Notes: a model not told the origin generated them from the letters alone. DNA of 64,000 nt from Desulfobulbus sp. (GCF_030824455.1 NZ_JAVBXR010000013.1:1-64000), one strand, 5' to 3'; positions 1-8,597 are shown, numbered from the stretch's first letter. Translations and numbers: made by a program.

Positions 1-2
1 CC

Positions 3-89
3 GATCTCATCGCCCGCCTCCGTCTTTATCTCCGCAAAAAGGCCTTTGAAAAAAGATCATTAAAAAACTGCGAGATAGCCGAAAGTTAG
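3..89 (+). CDS. C-terminal tail of an unidentified gene (partial)
   Basis: Frame 3 is open from the window edge for 28 codons and stops at a TAG at 87-89. The tail is basic (many Lys and Arg) and ends NCEIAES. This is too short to assign to a family. It could equally be chance open frame. The gene, if real, begins before the window. Confidence 0.3.
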   Translation, partial: DLIARLRLYLRKKAFEKRSLKNCEIAES

Positions 90-185
90 CCCACAGTTCC
101 GTCAAGCAGGAGCAGTGTGGCGCCTCCCGTGCAAATGTCCGTAGCCAAGTGGATAAGTTCGTTCCCCCTGGCTTGGACCTGACCA

Positions 186-1124
186 ATGGAAAACCCCGGC
201 GCTGAAAATCAAAACACCACCTTGCAGGCGTTTCATCGCCTCTTTCCCACGGAAGAGGCCTGCGTCGACTTTCTCTTTCCGTTGCGCTGGCCCCAGGGGT
301 TTGTCTGCCCCTTTTGCCGCACCCGCCACCCGCGTCTTGCCCTGCGGCGCTACATCATTTGTCCGCACTGCGGCAACCGCAGTTCGCTGACCACCGGCAC
401 CCTGATGCACGGGGCCAAAAAACCGATCAAGGACTGGCTGTTGGCCATCTGGTGGTTCAGCGCCTCGCCCTTTGACGTCAGCGCCAAGGAGCTGCAGCGA
501 CTCTTGGGCCTCTCCTGTTACCAAACCGCCTGGACCTGGCTGCAGAAGCTGCGCCTAGCCATGGGCCGGGCCGATGGAGAGCGCTGTCGGGGCGTGGTCG
601 AAATCGGCTGCGGACCGACGGCGCCCGCCTATGAGCGCAAGGAGCGCGCCCTGGTGCTGATTGCGGCCGAAATCGTGCTCACCCTGGGCATCACCGGACG
701 CATTCGCATGCGCCACATCCCCCGACTCGACGCCGAAACCCTGCCCCTCTTCCTTCACGACGCGGTCCAGGTCAACAGCAGCCTGCTGGCCGGCGACGAA
801 CAGCTGCTGACCCTGCTCAACCAGGTTGGGGCCTATCACGTCGCGCCGACCGAACCCGAGCAACCCTCGCGCGCCACTGAGCTGGCCCGCAGTTTCGAGA
901 CCTGCCTCCACACCGTCCACCGGGGCGGGGTCACGGTCAAGCATCTCCAGCTCTATCTCGACGAGTTCTGTTTTCGCAACAACGCCTCGTTCCTGCCCGA
1001 CCATCTGGCGGTGTTCAAATCCCTGCTGGCCGGCGTTCTGGACGAATCGATCCAGCAGTATCGGCACGCCGTCCAGGCCGGCCGCACGATTGACGAGGCA
1101 CCGCTTCCAAGGAGGCAGCCATGA
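186..1124 (+). CDS. Degenerate IS1595-family transposase-like protein, probably domesticated
   Basis: The N-terminus has the IS1595-type zinc ribbon: CPFC at residues 41-44 and CPHC at 59-62. The family's hallmark block follows (SSLTTGT, then KDWLLAIWW). A helix-turn-helix-like stretch lies around 98-125. The C-terminal region still aligns with the ISXO2 fold (GGVTVKHLQLYLDEFCFRNN near residues 245-265). The first catalytic Asp, expected in a VEVDE-type motif, is replaced by VVEIGCG at 137-143, and the TDG block carrying the second Asp is not recognisable. No terminal inverted repeats or target duplications were seen. The stop overlaps the ftsH start by ATGA (1121-1124), so it is probably translated together with ftsH. 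It is most likely a retained DNA-binding or regulatory protein. Its actual function is unknown. Confidence 0.75.
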   Translation: MENPGAENQNTTLQAFHRLFPTEEACVDFLFPLRWPQGFVCPFCRTRHPRLALRRYIICPHCGNRSSLTTGTLMHGAKKPIKDWLLAIWWFSASPFDVSAKELQRLLGLSCYQTAWTWLQKLRLAMGRADGERCRGVVEIGCGPTAPAYERKERALVLIAAEIVLTLGITGRIRMRHIPRLDAETLPLFLHDAVQVNSSLLAGDEQLLTLLNQVGAYHVAPTEPEQPSRATELARSFETCLHTVHRGGVTVKHLQLYLDEFCFRNNASFLPDHLAVFKSLLAGVLDESIQQYRHAVQAGRTIDEAPLPRRQP

Positions 1125-2977
1125 AAAATCCGGTGCAACTCGGCCTCTGGCTGTTGGCCCTCACTGCGGTCGGCATCTTTGGCTACAACGTCTATTTGCG
1201 CGAAACCACGCCACCGCAGCGCGCCTACACTGAATTTCTCTCCGAGCTGCGGCAGGGCGCCATCGCCAAGGTCCATATTCAGGGCCAGACGCTCACCGGC
1301 GAGGATACGGCCGGCCGCGCCTTTGGCGCCTTTGTTCCGGACGTGGCCGCGCTGACCCCGCTTTTGGTGGAAAAAGAGGTCGTGGTCACCGGCGAGCAGG
1401 CAACCCCTTCCGGCCTGGCCGACGCCTTCAAAACCCTGCTGCCGGCCCTGCTGATCCTCGGCGGCTGGCTGATCTTCAGCAAAAAATCGTTCAAGGGCGA
1501 CTTTGCCGCCGGCCGCGACTCGCGCTTTACCCCGATCAAAAGCGAGCGCATCACCTTTGCCGATGTGGCCGGCATCACCGAGGCCAAGGAAGAGCTGCAG
1601 GAGATCGTCGAGTTCCTCAAAAATCCGACCAAATACAGCCGCCTGGGCGGCCGCATCCCCAAGGGGGTGCTGCTCCAGGGCGCGCCCGGCACCGGCAAGA
1701 CCCTGCTGGCCAAGGCCATTGCCGGCGAGGCCTCGGTGGCCTTCTTTTCGATGGGCGGCTCGGATTTTGTCGAAATCTTCGCCGGAGTGGGGGCCTCGCG
1801 GGTGCGCGAGCTGTTCGCCGAGGCCAAAAAGAGCGCGCCCTGCCTGATCTTCATCGACGAGATCGACGCCATCGGCGGCCGACGCTCCGGCGGCCAGAAC
1901 AGCGGCGCCAGCGACGAACGCGAGCAGACCCTCAACGCCCTGTTGGTGGAGATGGACGGCTTTGATTCCGAGGAAACGATCATCATGATCGCGGCCACCA
2001 ACCGTCCCGACATCCTTGACCCTGCCCTGCTCCGTCCCGGCCGGTTCGACCGCCAGATCACCATCTCCCTGCCCGACGTCAAGGGCCGCCTCAAGATCCT
2101 GGAAGTGCATGCCCAGAAAATCGTCGCTGCCCCGGAGCTCAATCTGGCGGCCATCGCCCGCTCCATTCCGGGCTTCAGCGGCGCCGAGATCGCCAACTTG
2201 GTCAACGAGGCGGCCCTGACTGCGGCCAAGCGTAACAAGGACGCCGTGGAAATGACCGATTTCGAGGAGGCCAAGGACAAGATCGTGATGGGACTGGCGC
2301 GCAAGAGCGTGGTGGTCAGCGAAAAAGACCGCCGCCTCACCGCCTATCACGAGGCGGGCCACGCCATTGTCGGCCTGATGCTGGAAGAGACCGATCCCCT
2401 GCACAAGATCACCATCATCCCCCGGGGCCGGGCCATGGGCCTGACCCAGCAGGTGGCTCTGGATGAACGCCTCACCTATTCCCGCGAATACCTGCTCAAC
2501 CGCATCGCCATTCTCATGGGCGGACGGGCGGCGGAGGAGCTGGTGTTCAACCGCCTGACCACCGGGGCCAGCAACGACATCGTCCAGGCCACCGAGATTG
2601 CCTCCCGCCTGAGCTGCGAATGGGGCATGAGCAGCGTACTGGGGCCCATCGCCTACCGAACAAGCGGCGACGGGTTTCTCGGCGAAAGCGGCCAGATCAA
2701 GCCGTACAGCGAGATGATCGCCCGCCGCATCGACCAGGAAATCAAACATCTGATCGGCGACTGTTACGACCAGGCCGCCGAGCTGTTGAAGAAGCACAAC
2801 CGGTTTCTCCATAAATTCGCCGAGGCCCTGCTCCTCAACGAAACCATGGACGCCGAAGAAGTGGATCTTGTGTACCGCAGTTACCTGAAAGAACGGGAGC
2901 TTGAACGCATATTGACCGAAAACGGAGGAAAGAATGACAGCATCAACACCAATGAACAGACGGAGGTTTTCCCATGA
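1121..2977 (+). CDS. ftsH: ATP-dependent zinc metalloprotease FtsH
   Basis: Membrane-anchored AAA+ protease (618 aa, normal family length) that extracts and degrades membrane and regulatory proteins. Two N-terminal transmembrane segments (about 6-26 and 104-121) flank a small periplasmic domain. The AAA domain has Walker A GAPGTGKT at 187-194 and Walker [11 protein letters not shown], followed by the second region of homology. The M41 protease domain has the zinc-binding HEAGH at 410-414. The start ATG overlaps the preceding stop (ATGA), and the gene's own stop overlaps the cytochrome start at 2974 by ATGA. FtsH is therefore locked into an operon with a redox complex, which is not its usual setting. 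A second, housekeeping FtsH may exist elsewhere; this cannot be told from the window. Confidence 0.95.
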   Translation: MKNPVQLGLWLLALTAVGIFGYNVYLRETTPPQRAYTEFLSELRQGAIAKVHIQGQTLTGEDTAGRAFGAFVPDVAALTPLLVEKEVVVTGEQATPSGLADAFKTLLPALLILGGWLIFSKKSFKGDFAAGRDSRFTPIKSERITFADVAGITEAKEELQEIVEFLKNPTKYSRLGGRIPKGVLLQGAPGTGKTLLAKAIAGEASVAFFSMGGSDFVEIFAGVGASRVRELFAEAKKSAPCLIFIDEIDAIGGRRSGGQNSGASDEREQTLNALLVEMDGFDSEETIIMIAATNRPDILDPALLRPGRFDRQITISLPDVKGRLKILEVHAQKIVAAPELNLAAIARSIPGFSGAEIANLVNEAALTAAKRNKDAVEMTDFEEAKDKIVMGLARKSVVVSEKDRRLTAYHEAGHAIVGLMLEETDPLHKITIIPRGRAMGLTQQVALDERLTYSREYLLNRIAILMGGRAAEELVFNRLTTGASNDIVQATEIASRLSCEWGMSSVLGPIAYRTSGDGFLGESGQIKPYSEMIARRIDQEIKHLIGDCYDQAAELLKKHNRFLHKFAEALLLNETMDAEEVDLVYRSYLKERELERILTENGGKNDSINTNEQTEVFP

Positions 2978-3513
2978 CAATTAACCCCAAGGCCGTGCTT
3001 GCGGCTGCGGTTTTGCTGCTGGCCGGGACGCTGACCACGCCGGGCCGGGCCATGGACCAGCTGGACGCGCCGGAAACGGTGACCATCGACGCCCTGGCCG
3101 ACCTGTACAAACCGGTCGAATTCAGCCACAAGCGCCATGCCCAACTGGCCCGCTGCAAGGACTGCCACCACCACACCACCGGTCAGCAGGACATGGACCC
3201 CAACTGCGTCCGCTGCCACGCCCAGTCTCCCGAGACCGGGCGGGTGAGCTGCCAGGACTGCCACATCAAAAAGCAGTTTTACCCGGAACAGGTGATTGCC
3301 GGCAACAACCCCAACATCTACCACATCGACAAACCGGGGCTGAAGGGGGCCTATCACCTCAACTGCGTGCCCTGTCACATTAAAAAGAACGCGCCTTCCG
3401 AATGCGACAGCTGCCACGCCCTGACCGACAAAGGCCGTGATTTCTTCCATGTTGGCGGCGAGAAAAACGGCAAGGCCGGTCCGGCCAAGGGCAAGGACGA
3501 ACATGCCCGCTGA
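2974..3513 (+). CDS. Periplasmic multihaem (five CxxCH) cytochrome c, class III-like
   Basis: 179 aa with a signal peptide of about 26 residues (hydrophobic 7-20, cleavage near GRA/MDQ). Five CxxCH haem motifs start at residues 61, 78, 93, 131 and 144. Upstream FSHKRH and repeated His residues are typical of cytochrome c3-like folds with bis-His haems. The next two genes encode a Tat-exported ferredoxin-like subunit and an NrfD membrane subunit. Together they resemble the periplasmic-facing redox modules of sulfate reducers (Hmc/Nhc/Qrc/Ohc type), with this cytochrome as the electron entry or exit point. It is not a clear match to the haem number of any of those I know. The start overlaps ftsH by ATGA. 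Confidence 0.9.
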   Translation: MTINPKAVLAAAVLLLAGTLTTPGRAMDQLDAPETVTIDALADLYKPVEFSHKRHAQLARCKDCHHHTTGQQDMDPNCVRCHAQSPETGRVSCQDCHIKKQFYPEQVIAGNNPNIYHIDKPGLKGAYHLNCVPCHIKKNAPSECDSCHALTDKGRDFFHVGGEKNGKAGPAKGKDEHAR

Positions 3514-3555
3514 TGGCGGCCATATCCTGAACACCAACCATACAGGTGAACGATA

Positions 3556-4488
3556 ATGAATAAACTGATTAACCGGAGAGGGTTTCTGCAGGGCAGCCTT
3601 GTTGCTTCCGCCGCCGCAACCGTCTCCCTGGCAAAGAAATCCGAGGCCGCAACCTTTGAAGGCTACCCCAACGCCATGGGCGTGCTGGTGGACCTGTCGC
3701 GCTGCGTCGGCTGCCGCAGTTGCGAAGCCGCCTGCAACAAGGAGCAGAACCTGCCGGCGCCGGCCAAGCCCTTCAACGATTTCTCGGTGTTCGACGAGAT
3801 GCAGCACGGCCAGAAACGGCGCACCGACGAAACCCGCTACACCATCGTCAACCGCTACGACATTCCCGGCCGGGAGCACCCGCTGTTCCGCAAAATCCAG
3901 TGCAACCACTGCCAGGAACCGGCCTGTCTGACCTCCTGTTTCGTCAACGCCTACACCAAAACCCCGGAAGGCGCGGTGATTTACGACCCCGACGTCTGCG
4001 TCGGCTGCCGGACCTGCATGGTCGCCTGCCCCTTCTACATCCCCACTTTCCGCTATTCCAGCGCCTTTCATCCCCGGATCATGAAGTGCGTGTTCTGCTA
4101 CGACACCCGGCTGACCAAGGGATTGCCGCCGGCCTGCGTCGAGTCATGCCCCCAGGAGGCGCTGACCTTTGGCCGCCGCTCCGATCTGCTGGACATGGGC
4201 AAGCAGCGCATTCGCGAAAATCCTGGCGCCTACGTCGACCACATCTACGGCGAGCACGAGGCAGGCGGCACCGCCTGGATGTATATCTCGCCCGCGCCCT
4301 TTGAGCAGGCAGGCTTCGACGTCACCGTGCCCAAGGAACCCATCCTCAACTACGTCAAAGATTTCCTGTCGATCGTCCCCATGGTGCTGACCATCTGGCC
4401 GGCCCTGTTTGCCGGCTTTCACCTGCTGGCGACCAGAAAAGACAAGATGGAACAACAGAAAAAGAATGAGAACGAGGGGGAGGTCTGA
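3556..4488 (+). CDS. Tat-exported 4Fe-4S ferredoxin-like subunit (HybA/HmcB type), C-terminally anchored
   Basis: 310 aa. The start carries a twin-arginine signal (NRRGFLQG at 6-13, then an Ala-rich stretch). Four cysteine clusters follow: CVGCRSCEAAC at 50-60, CNHCQEPACLTSC, CVGCRTCMVACPF, and CVFC...CVESCP. This is the standard four-[4Fe-4S] layout of HybA/NrfC/HmcB proteins. A single membrane segment near 272-292 (VLTIWPALFAGFHLLA) anchors the C-terminus, as in HybA. It should pass electrons between the cytochrome upstream and the NrfD protein that starts three bases downstream. An AGGTGA ribosome site lies in front of the ATG. Confidence 0.93.
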   Translation: MNKLINRRGFLQGSLVASAAATVSLAKKSEAATFEGYPNAMGVLVDLSRCVGCRSCEAACNKEQNLPAPAKPFNDFSVFDEMQHGQKRRTDETRYTIVNRYDIPGREHPLFRKIQCNHCQEPACLTSCFVNAYTKTPEGAVIYDPDVCVGCRTCMVACPFYIPTFRYSSAFHPRIMKCVFCYDTRLTKGLPPACVESCPQEALTFGRRSDLLDMGKQRIRENPGAYVDHIYGEHEAGGTAWMYISPAPFEQAGFDVTVPKEPILNYVKDFLSIVPMVLTIWPALFAGFHLLATRKDKMEQQKKNENEGEV

Positions 4489-4491
4489 ACC

Positions 4492-5745
4492 ATGAACGCC
4501 TTTATCAGCAACAAGCAGGAAATACCCATCGCCTCCCATGTCAAGCCGGACGGGGGCGCCTGGAGCATCAAGGAAAAACTGTGGCTGGGTCTGAGCCGCG
4601 ACGAATACAAGGCCCAGTTTCTGCGCAATCCGGTTAACTGGGCGTTAATTGTGATTTTTGCCGTCGGCGTGCCGATCATCCTCCAGCGCTATCTCTTCGG
4701 ACTCGGCTCCATCACCCACGCCTCCAACGACTACCCCTGGGGCCTGTTCCTGGGCTTTGGCCTGTTCGGGATGGTGCCGCTGTCGGCCTCGGGATTTCTC
4801 CTGGGCACCACGGTGGAGATCTTCGGCCGCAAGGATTTCGTGCCGATCGAGCGGCTGGCCCTGCTCAACGGCCTGCTCGGCTACTTTTTTGCGGTGGTCT
4901 ACCTGGAGGTCGACCTGGGCATGCCCTGGCGGCTCTACTACCCGATGTTCGTCAGCCTGGGGCCGGCGGCGGTGCTTTTCCTCGTCGCCTGGCATGTGGC
5001 CACCTATCTGTCGGTGCAGGTGGCGGAGGTGTCGTCCGCCTATTTTGAATGGATCGGCTGGCTCAAGGGCAAACGGTTCATCAAATCGATTGCCGTTGGT
5101 CTGACCATCTCCGGCATCATCCTCTCCACCTTGCATCAAGGCGCCCTGGGCGCGCTCTTTACCTATGCGCCCGCCAAGGTGCATCCGCTCTGGTTTTCCG
5201 CCAATTTCCAATGGATCCACTTTTTCTGCTCAGCCATCTTCGCTGGGTTGTCGATGGTGATTGTCGCCAGCGCCCTGTGCAAAAAATACATGGCTTGGCG
5301 CTGCGACCGGCGCTTCCTCGACAGCGTCGACGAACTGACCTTGGGCCTTGGCAAAGGCTGCGCCTATGCCATGATCACCTACTTGGTGATCAAGCTGGTC
5401 GGCGTGGCTCACGACAACGACTGGGCCCACCTGCTCACCGGCTGGGGCCAGTATTTCCTGCTGGAGATCGGCGTGGCGGTGGTGCTGCCGATGTTCATGT
5501 TTGCCGTGGGGGTCAAAAATCGGCTGGTGGGGATGGTGCGCTGGGCCGCGTTGATCAGCGTGCTCGGCATCGTCTGGAACCGGCTCAACACCTCTATGAT
5601 CTGCTTCAACTGGCAGCTCTACCAGGAGATTCCGCACTGGAAAGAGGTTTGGACGACCGTCACCATCTTTGCCCTCTACTTCATTGTTTACCGCTTTATC
5701 CTCTACCGTCTGCCCATTCTCTACCAATGGCAGGGTGAAAAATAA
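4492..5745 (+). CDS. NrfD/HybB-type integral membrane quinone-interacting subunit
   Basis: 417 aa, dominated by about ten hydrophobic segments. The family region begins near residue 45 after a soluble N-terminal stretch. The HybB-like features are visible: YPWGLFLGFGLFG near 78-90 and STLHQGALGALF near 205-216. In this family the protein exchanges electrons or protons with menaquinone in the inner membrane for the Fe-S partner encoded just upstream. With the cytochrome and ferredoxin it forms a minimal complex-iron-sulfur (CISM-like) module without a molybdopterin subunit. The direction of electron flow cannot be read from sequence. Confidence 0.92.
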   Translation: MNAFISNKQEIPIASHVKPDGGAWSIKEKLWLGLSRDEYKAQFLRNPVNWALIVIFAVGVPIILQRYLFGLGSITHASNDYPWGLFLGFGLFGMVPLSASGFLLGTTVEIFGRKDFVPIERLALLNGLLGYFFAVVYLEVDLGMPWRLYYPMFVSLGPAAVLFLVAWHVATYLSVQVAEVSSAYFEWIGWLKGKRFIKSIAVGLTISGIILSTLHQGALGALFTYAPAKVHPLWFSANFQWIHFFCSAIFAGLSMVIVASALCKKYMAWRCDRRFLDSVDELTLGLGKGCAYAMITYLVIKLVGVAHDNDWAHLLTGWGQYFLLEIGVAVVLPMFMFAVGVKNRLVGMVRWAALISVLGIVWNRLNTSMICFNWQLYQEIPHWKEVWTTVTIFALYFIVYRFILYRLPILYQWQGEK

Positions 5746-5752
5746 TGCGTTC

Positions 5753-5805
5753 GGTTGCGGATTCCGGCATCCCCCCGCTCTCTTCCCGCGCCGGGATCCG
5801 CAACC
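5753..5805 (+). promoter_or_regulatory. 16-bp intercistronic stem-loop downstream of the NrfD gene
   Basis: Bases 5753-5768 pair with 5790-5805 along all 16 positions, with a single U-G wobble. The loop is pyrimidine-rich (21 nt). There is no T-tract, so it is not a classic terminator. It sits between the NrfD stop and the GGAGG ribosome site of the next gene. It could stabilise the redox mRNA or lower expression of the downstream gene. Confidence 0.6.
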
Positions 5806-5821
5806 ACCCCGGAGGTGAACA

Positions 5822-7273
5822 GTGACGGCACGCAGGCAAGGCGCGATGGTGCGGAAAATGGCTGACTGGCCGCTAAATCGGGTGTTTTTCGCCATCACCG
5901 CCGCGGTGTTGGTTTTCCTCGCCCTGGTTCTCGCCCTCGGCGTTCGCCAATACCTGCTGTATCACCAGTGCAGCCAGGCGATGACCGAGGGCGACCAGCT
6001 GCTGTTCCAGTTCACCGCGGTCAAGGATCATCTCAACGAATCCCTGATTCTGCGGGAAGAAGTCAACCTGCGCGCCTTGAACGGCGAATTGCAGAGTCTG
6101 GAAAAAGCGGCCGAGGTCTTGGCGCGCAACCTCCTGGTTCCAGAGAGCCTCAAAGCAACCCTGCCCTCCCGGGTCGACCTGGTCGGCCTGGAGGTGCGGC
6201 TTCGGGCCATTCAGGAGCAACCGCAGGAAAAAATTCGGGAAACCGCCGAGCTGGCGCGCCTGCTCAACAGCGTCAACATTGGCCTGCAGCAATTCCGTTT
6301 TGGCCTGAGCGACTATACCCAAACCATCCTCCTGGGACTGCACAAGATCATTGTCGGGGCATTGGGGTTGATTGTGACCCTGTCCTGCACCCTGCTCTAC
6401 CTGCTCAACCGCCGTCTGGCCGCGCCGATCCTCGAACTCTGCACATTGACCGCCCCTGCCGGCGAGGAGGACGACGACGCGCCGTGCTCCCTGCGCATGC
6501 TGACCACCCGGGTCCGCGACCTGCTGGCCGGCGAGGAGCAGCGGCGCGCAAGACCGGAAGAGGCGCCCCCCGACGATCCCGAGCAATTGCGGCGGGCCGC
6601 GCTTCGCTATCGCTACGCGGTCACCGGCTGCATCGGCGCGGAATTGACCAGCGAACTGACCAATCGCATCAACGGGGTGATCAATTACACCCAAACCCTG
6701 ATCGACATCGACGAACAGGGCGGCGATCGGAAGCAGTCCGTGGTCGTGCAGCAATCGCTGGTGAGCGAAGAGAAGAAGACCGCCGAACTGGTCGGCGCCA
6801 TGCAGCGCATCGGCCAATGGCAGCCGGCCCGGGCCTCAAGTGTATCCCTGGCGACCCTGTTTCGCCTCCTGGCTCTGGTGTTCGAAAAACCGTTGCGGGC
6901 CGAATCCATCACCCTCGATCTGCCCGTCGAATGCAACCAGGAAGCAGCCGTTGCAGCCGGCGATCTCTGGCTGGTGCTGCTTGCCTTGATGCAGCAGGGC
7001 CGCCGCGCCCTCAATCGCGCCTTGCCCGGCAAGCAGGGTGAAAAACGGCTGCAGATCGAATGTCGCGTTCACCCCGGCGAAACCCGCCGCCTCACCTTAA
7101 CCCTGACCAACACTGCCGGCGCCTGGGACGACGACAGCGCCGGCGCGGTCTGGCCGCCGCTTTCTTTTTGCACCCACCTGTTGCAGATGCACGGGGCCTC
7201 GCTCGCCCCTGAATCGACCGGCGGCGAAACCCGCCTTCTCATCGAACTGCCGTACCGCAGTTCCGTTGCCTGA
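5822..7273 (+). CDS. Membrane histidine-kinase-like protein lacking the phospho-accepting His (pseudokinase)
   Basis: 483 aa from a GTG start chosen because GGAGG at 5811-5815 is six bases upstream. An ATG ten codons in is the alternative. Two membrane segments (about 20-43 and 173-195) enclose a helical periplasmic sensor of some 130 residues. A dimerisation-like region follows, ELTSELTNRINGVINYTQ, which matches the H-box of kinases with ELTHELNN-type motifs. Ser277 stands where the His should be. The C-terminal third resembles a decayed HATPase domain: no clear N-box and no DxGxG motif. It follows the redox genes in the same direction. Family knowledge suggests an ancestor that sensed redox or quinone state. 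The present role may be a scaffold or a non-catalytic sensor. Confidence 0.75.
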   Translation: MTARRQGAMVRKMADWPLNRVFFAITAAVLVFLALVLALGVRQYLLYHQCSQAMTEGDQLLFQFTAVKDHLNESLILREEVNLRALNGELQSLEKAAEVLARNLLVPESLKATLPSRVDLVGLEVRLRAIQEQPQEKIRETAELARLLNSVNIGLQQFRFGLSDYTQTILLGLHKIIVGALGLIVTLSCTLLYLLNRRLAAPILELCTLTAPAGEEDDDAPCSLRMLTTRVRDLLAGEEQRRARPEEAPPDDPEQLRRAALRYRYAVTGCIGAELTSELTNRINGVINYTQTLIDIDEQGGDRKQSVVVQQSLVSEEKKTAELVGAMQRIGQWQPARASSVSLATLFRLLALVFEKPLRAESITLDLPVECNQEAAVAAGDLWLVLLALMQQGRRALNRALPGKQGEKRLQIECRVHPGETRRLTLTLTNTAGAWDDDSAGAVWPPLSFCTHLLQMHGASLAPESTGGETRLLIELPYRSSVA

Positions 7274-7684
7274 CTTCCGCCCCTGACACACCCTTCCCGC
7301 CACAGATTCGCGCACAGCGGCTTTTGCATTCGCCGCGCAACCGTGCCTAACCGCGCCTGACCTCACCTCGCCCAGCTGTCTCCAGACCTTGCCAACCTGT
7401 CCGCTCACCTGTCTGCCACATGCCGCAACACAACCGTGCCGCAATCGCCACACCTTCGCCGTTGCCGCGCCACGCACCTGTGGTCCCCGTGCGGCGTCGC
7501 CACAAATGCGTGGTGCGGCAAGACGCTCCAGCCACAACTTTCAATTAAATTAAATCGAAATAAATCAAATATTTATTCAGAATTTCATTTTAAATCCACC
7601 CCGCTCCTTTCTCTGGCGCCGGGGGTGCAATTCCAAGGGCAAAGCAACGCAAACTCGCAGCCTACCCCAGCCCAGGAGGACATT
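7274..7684 (+). other. Intergenic region: C-rich/G-poor stretch, then an AT-rich block
   Basis: About 410 bases without a convincing gene. From roughly 7275 to 7530 the plus strand is conspicuously rich in C and poor in G, without stable hairpins. That is the composition of Rho-utilisation regions. From 7540 to 7600 it switches abruptly to AT-rich sequence containing ATTAAATTAAAT and AAATATTTATT, a plausible promoter/UP-element region for the small genes at 7685. An open frame on the opposite strand here has no recognisable protein character. Confidence 0.5.
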
Positions 7685-7882
7685 ATGACCACTCAAATTA
7701 TCAACAAGAACGAAACCAAGACCGATGTTGCCCAGGAAACCTCCAAGTTCACCATCCGAGTGGTCATGACCATGGCCGCAATGATTGGCGTGTGGGCCTT
7801 GGCCTGCCTGATTGGCGGTTTGGCCAGCGGCGGCGTCGGCAACCTGATCAAAGGATACGTCAGTACGATTATCGGCTACTGA
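7685..7882 (+). CDS. Small single-pass membrane protein, unknown
   Basis: 65 aa with a strong AGGAGG ribosome site (7674-7679) five bases before the ATG. The polar N-terminus of about 22 residues is followed by one hydrophobic helix (VVMTMAAMIGVWALACLIGG) and a short glycine-rich tail. I do not recognise the family. It lies 37 bases before another small membrane protein and downstream of the redox module. Both may be accessory subunits of a membrane complex, which is inference from position only. Confidence 0.75.
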   Translation: MTTQIINKNETKTDVAQETSKFTIRVVMTMAAMIGVWALACLIGGLASGGVGNLIKGYVSTIIGY

Positions 7883-7919
7883 TTCACTGAAAATGCAGAG
7901 CAAAACAAGGAGCGCAACA

Positions 7920-8222
7920 ATGTCTGAAAACACCAACAGCAAAAAAGTTTCCGCCGTCATGCTGGGGTTTGGAGCCCTGGTTGTCCTCTGGGTGTCGGCC
8001 GCGTTTGTCGGCGCCCTGCATCATGCCAACTGGCAGTTCGGCGAACTGGCGCGGCAGTACATGCTGGCCACCGGGATGATGAAGCCGCTGCACACTCTGG
8101 TTGATTTTTACTCGCACATCAAAGGCGTCGAATACCTGATCTGCGTCGCCTTCTTTGTCGCCTTCCCGGTGTTCTTCAAGTACGTCAACAAGGAGAAGCG
8201 GACCGTCCAGGTGAGCAAATAA
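7920..8222 (+). CDS. Small two-pass membrane protein, unknown
   Basis: 100 aa from the ATG at 7920, which follows AAGGAG. Two hydrophobic helices (about 11-33 and 68-86) flank a loop with HHANWQFGELARQY and a second His/Tyr-rich stretch (KPLHTLVDFYSHIKG). Several His residues near membrane edges are compatible with cofactor ligation, but no family motif is recognised. It forms a pair with the 65-aa protein upstream and is followed by a strong terminator at 8256. Confidence 0.75.
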   Translation: MSENTNSKKVSAVMLGFGALVVLWVSAAFVGALHHANWQFGELARQYMLATGMMKPLHTLVDFYSHIKGVEYLICVAFFVAFPVFFKYVNKEKRTVQVSK

Positions 8223-8255
8223 ACCGCCCGGCGATTGCCGCCAGACCATGGATCA

Positions 8256-8300
8256 GCCCCATTCCCCGTCGCACGGCGGAGAATGGGGCCTTTTCTTTTT
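8256..8300 (+). terminator. Rho-independent terminator
   Basis: GCCCCATTC at 8256-8264 pairs with GAATGGGGC at 8281-8289, with extra pairing possible in the loop. CTTTTCTTTTT follows. It ends the transcript of the two small membrane proteins. Confidence 0.9.
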
Positions 8301-8433
8301 CCCCCTCATCAGGGCAAGCCCGCGACAGTCACCCCAAAAAGCGGCGCGCTGTTGCGCCAGCGGCGCATCCCGTCCATCCAAGCCGCAGCCTGTTGCAACA
8401 ATCCCCCAAACTTCCCCTTTTTTCTGAGAGTGC

Positions 8434-8462
8434 TTGACATCGAATCGCCTCTTTTGTACCAC
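8434..8462 (+). promoter_or_regulatory. Candidate sigma-70 promoter for the binding-protein/kinase pair
   Basis: A perfect TTGACA (8434-8439) is followed after 17 bases by TACCAC, a weak -10. The remainder of the 8301-8597 gap shows nothing else that I can name. The spacing and position suit transcription of the gene at 8598. Confidence 0.4.
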
Positions 8463-8597
8463 TTCTTGGTGTCGGTTCACGCGACAGTTGCTGCGGATCA
8501 GGACAAGGGGCGCAGACCTTGACCTTTTCAGAATGCACCGCAGCACGCCCCTTCGATCCAGACGACATAACTTCATCTTTCCTCTGTGGAGCCGCCC

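Noticed and set aside
953-2980. A very long open frame on the minus strand opposite ftsH
   Set aside because: It is a shadow: GC-rich codon bias on the plus strand leaves the complementary frame open. ftsH is unmistakable on the plus strand and the minus product has no family character.
7097-7537. Minus-strand open frame in the 7.3-7.7 kb gap
   Set aside because: The composition reflects the C-rich plus strand. No recognisable protein features or ribosome site.
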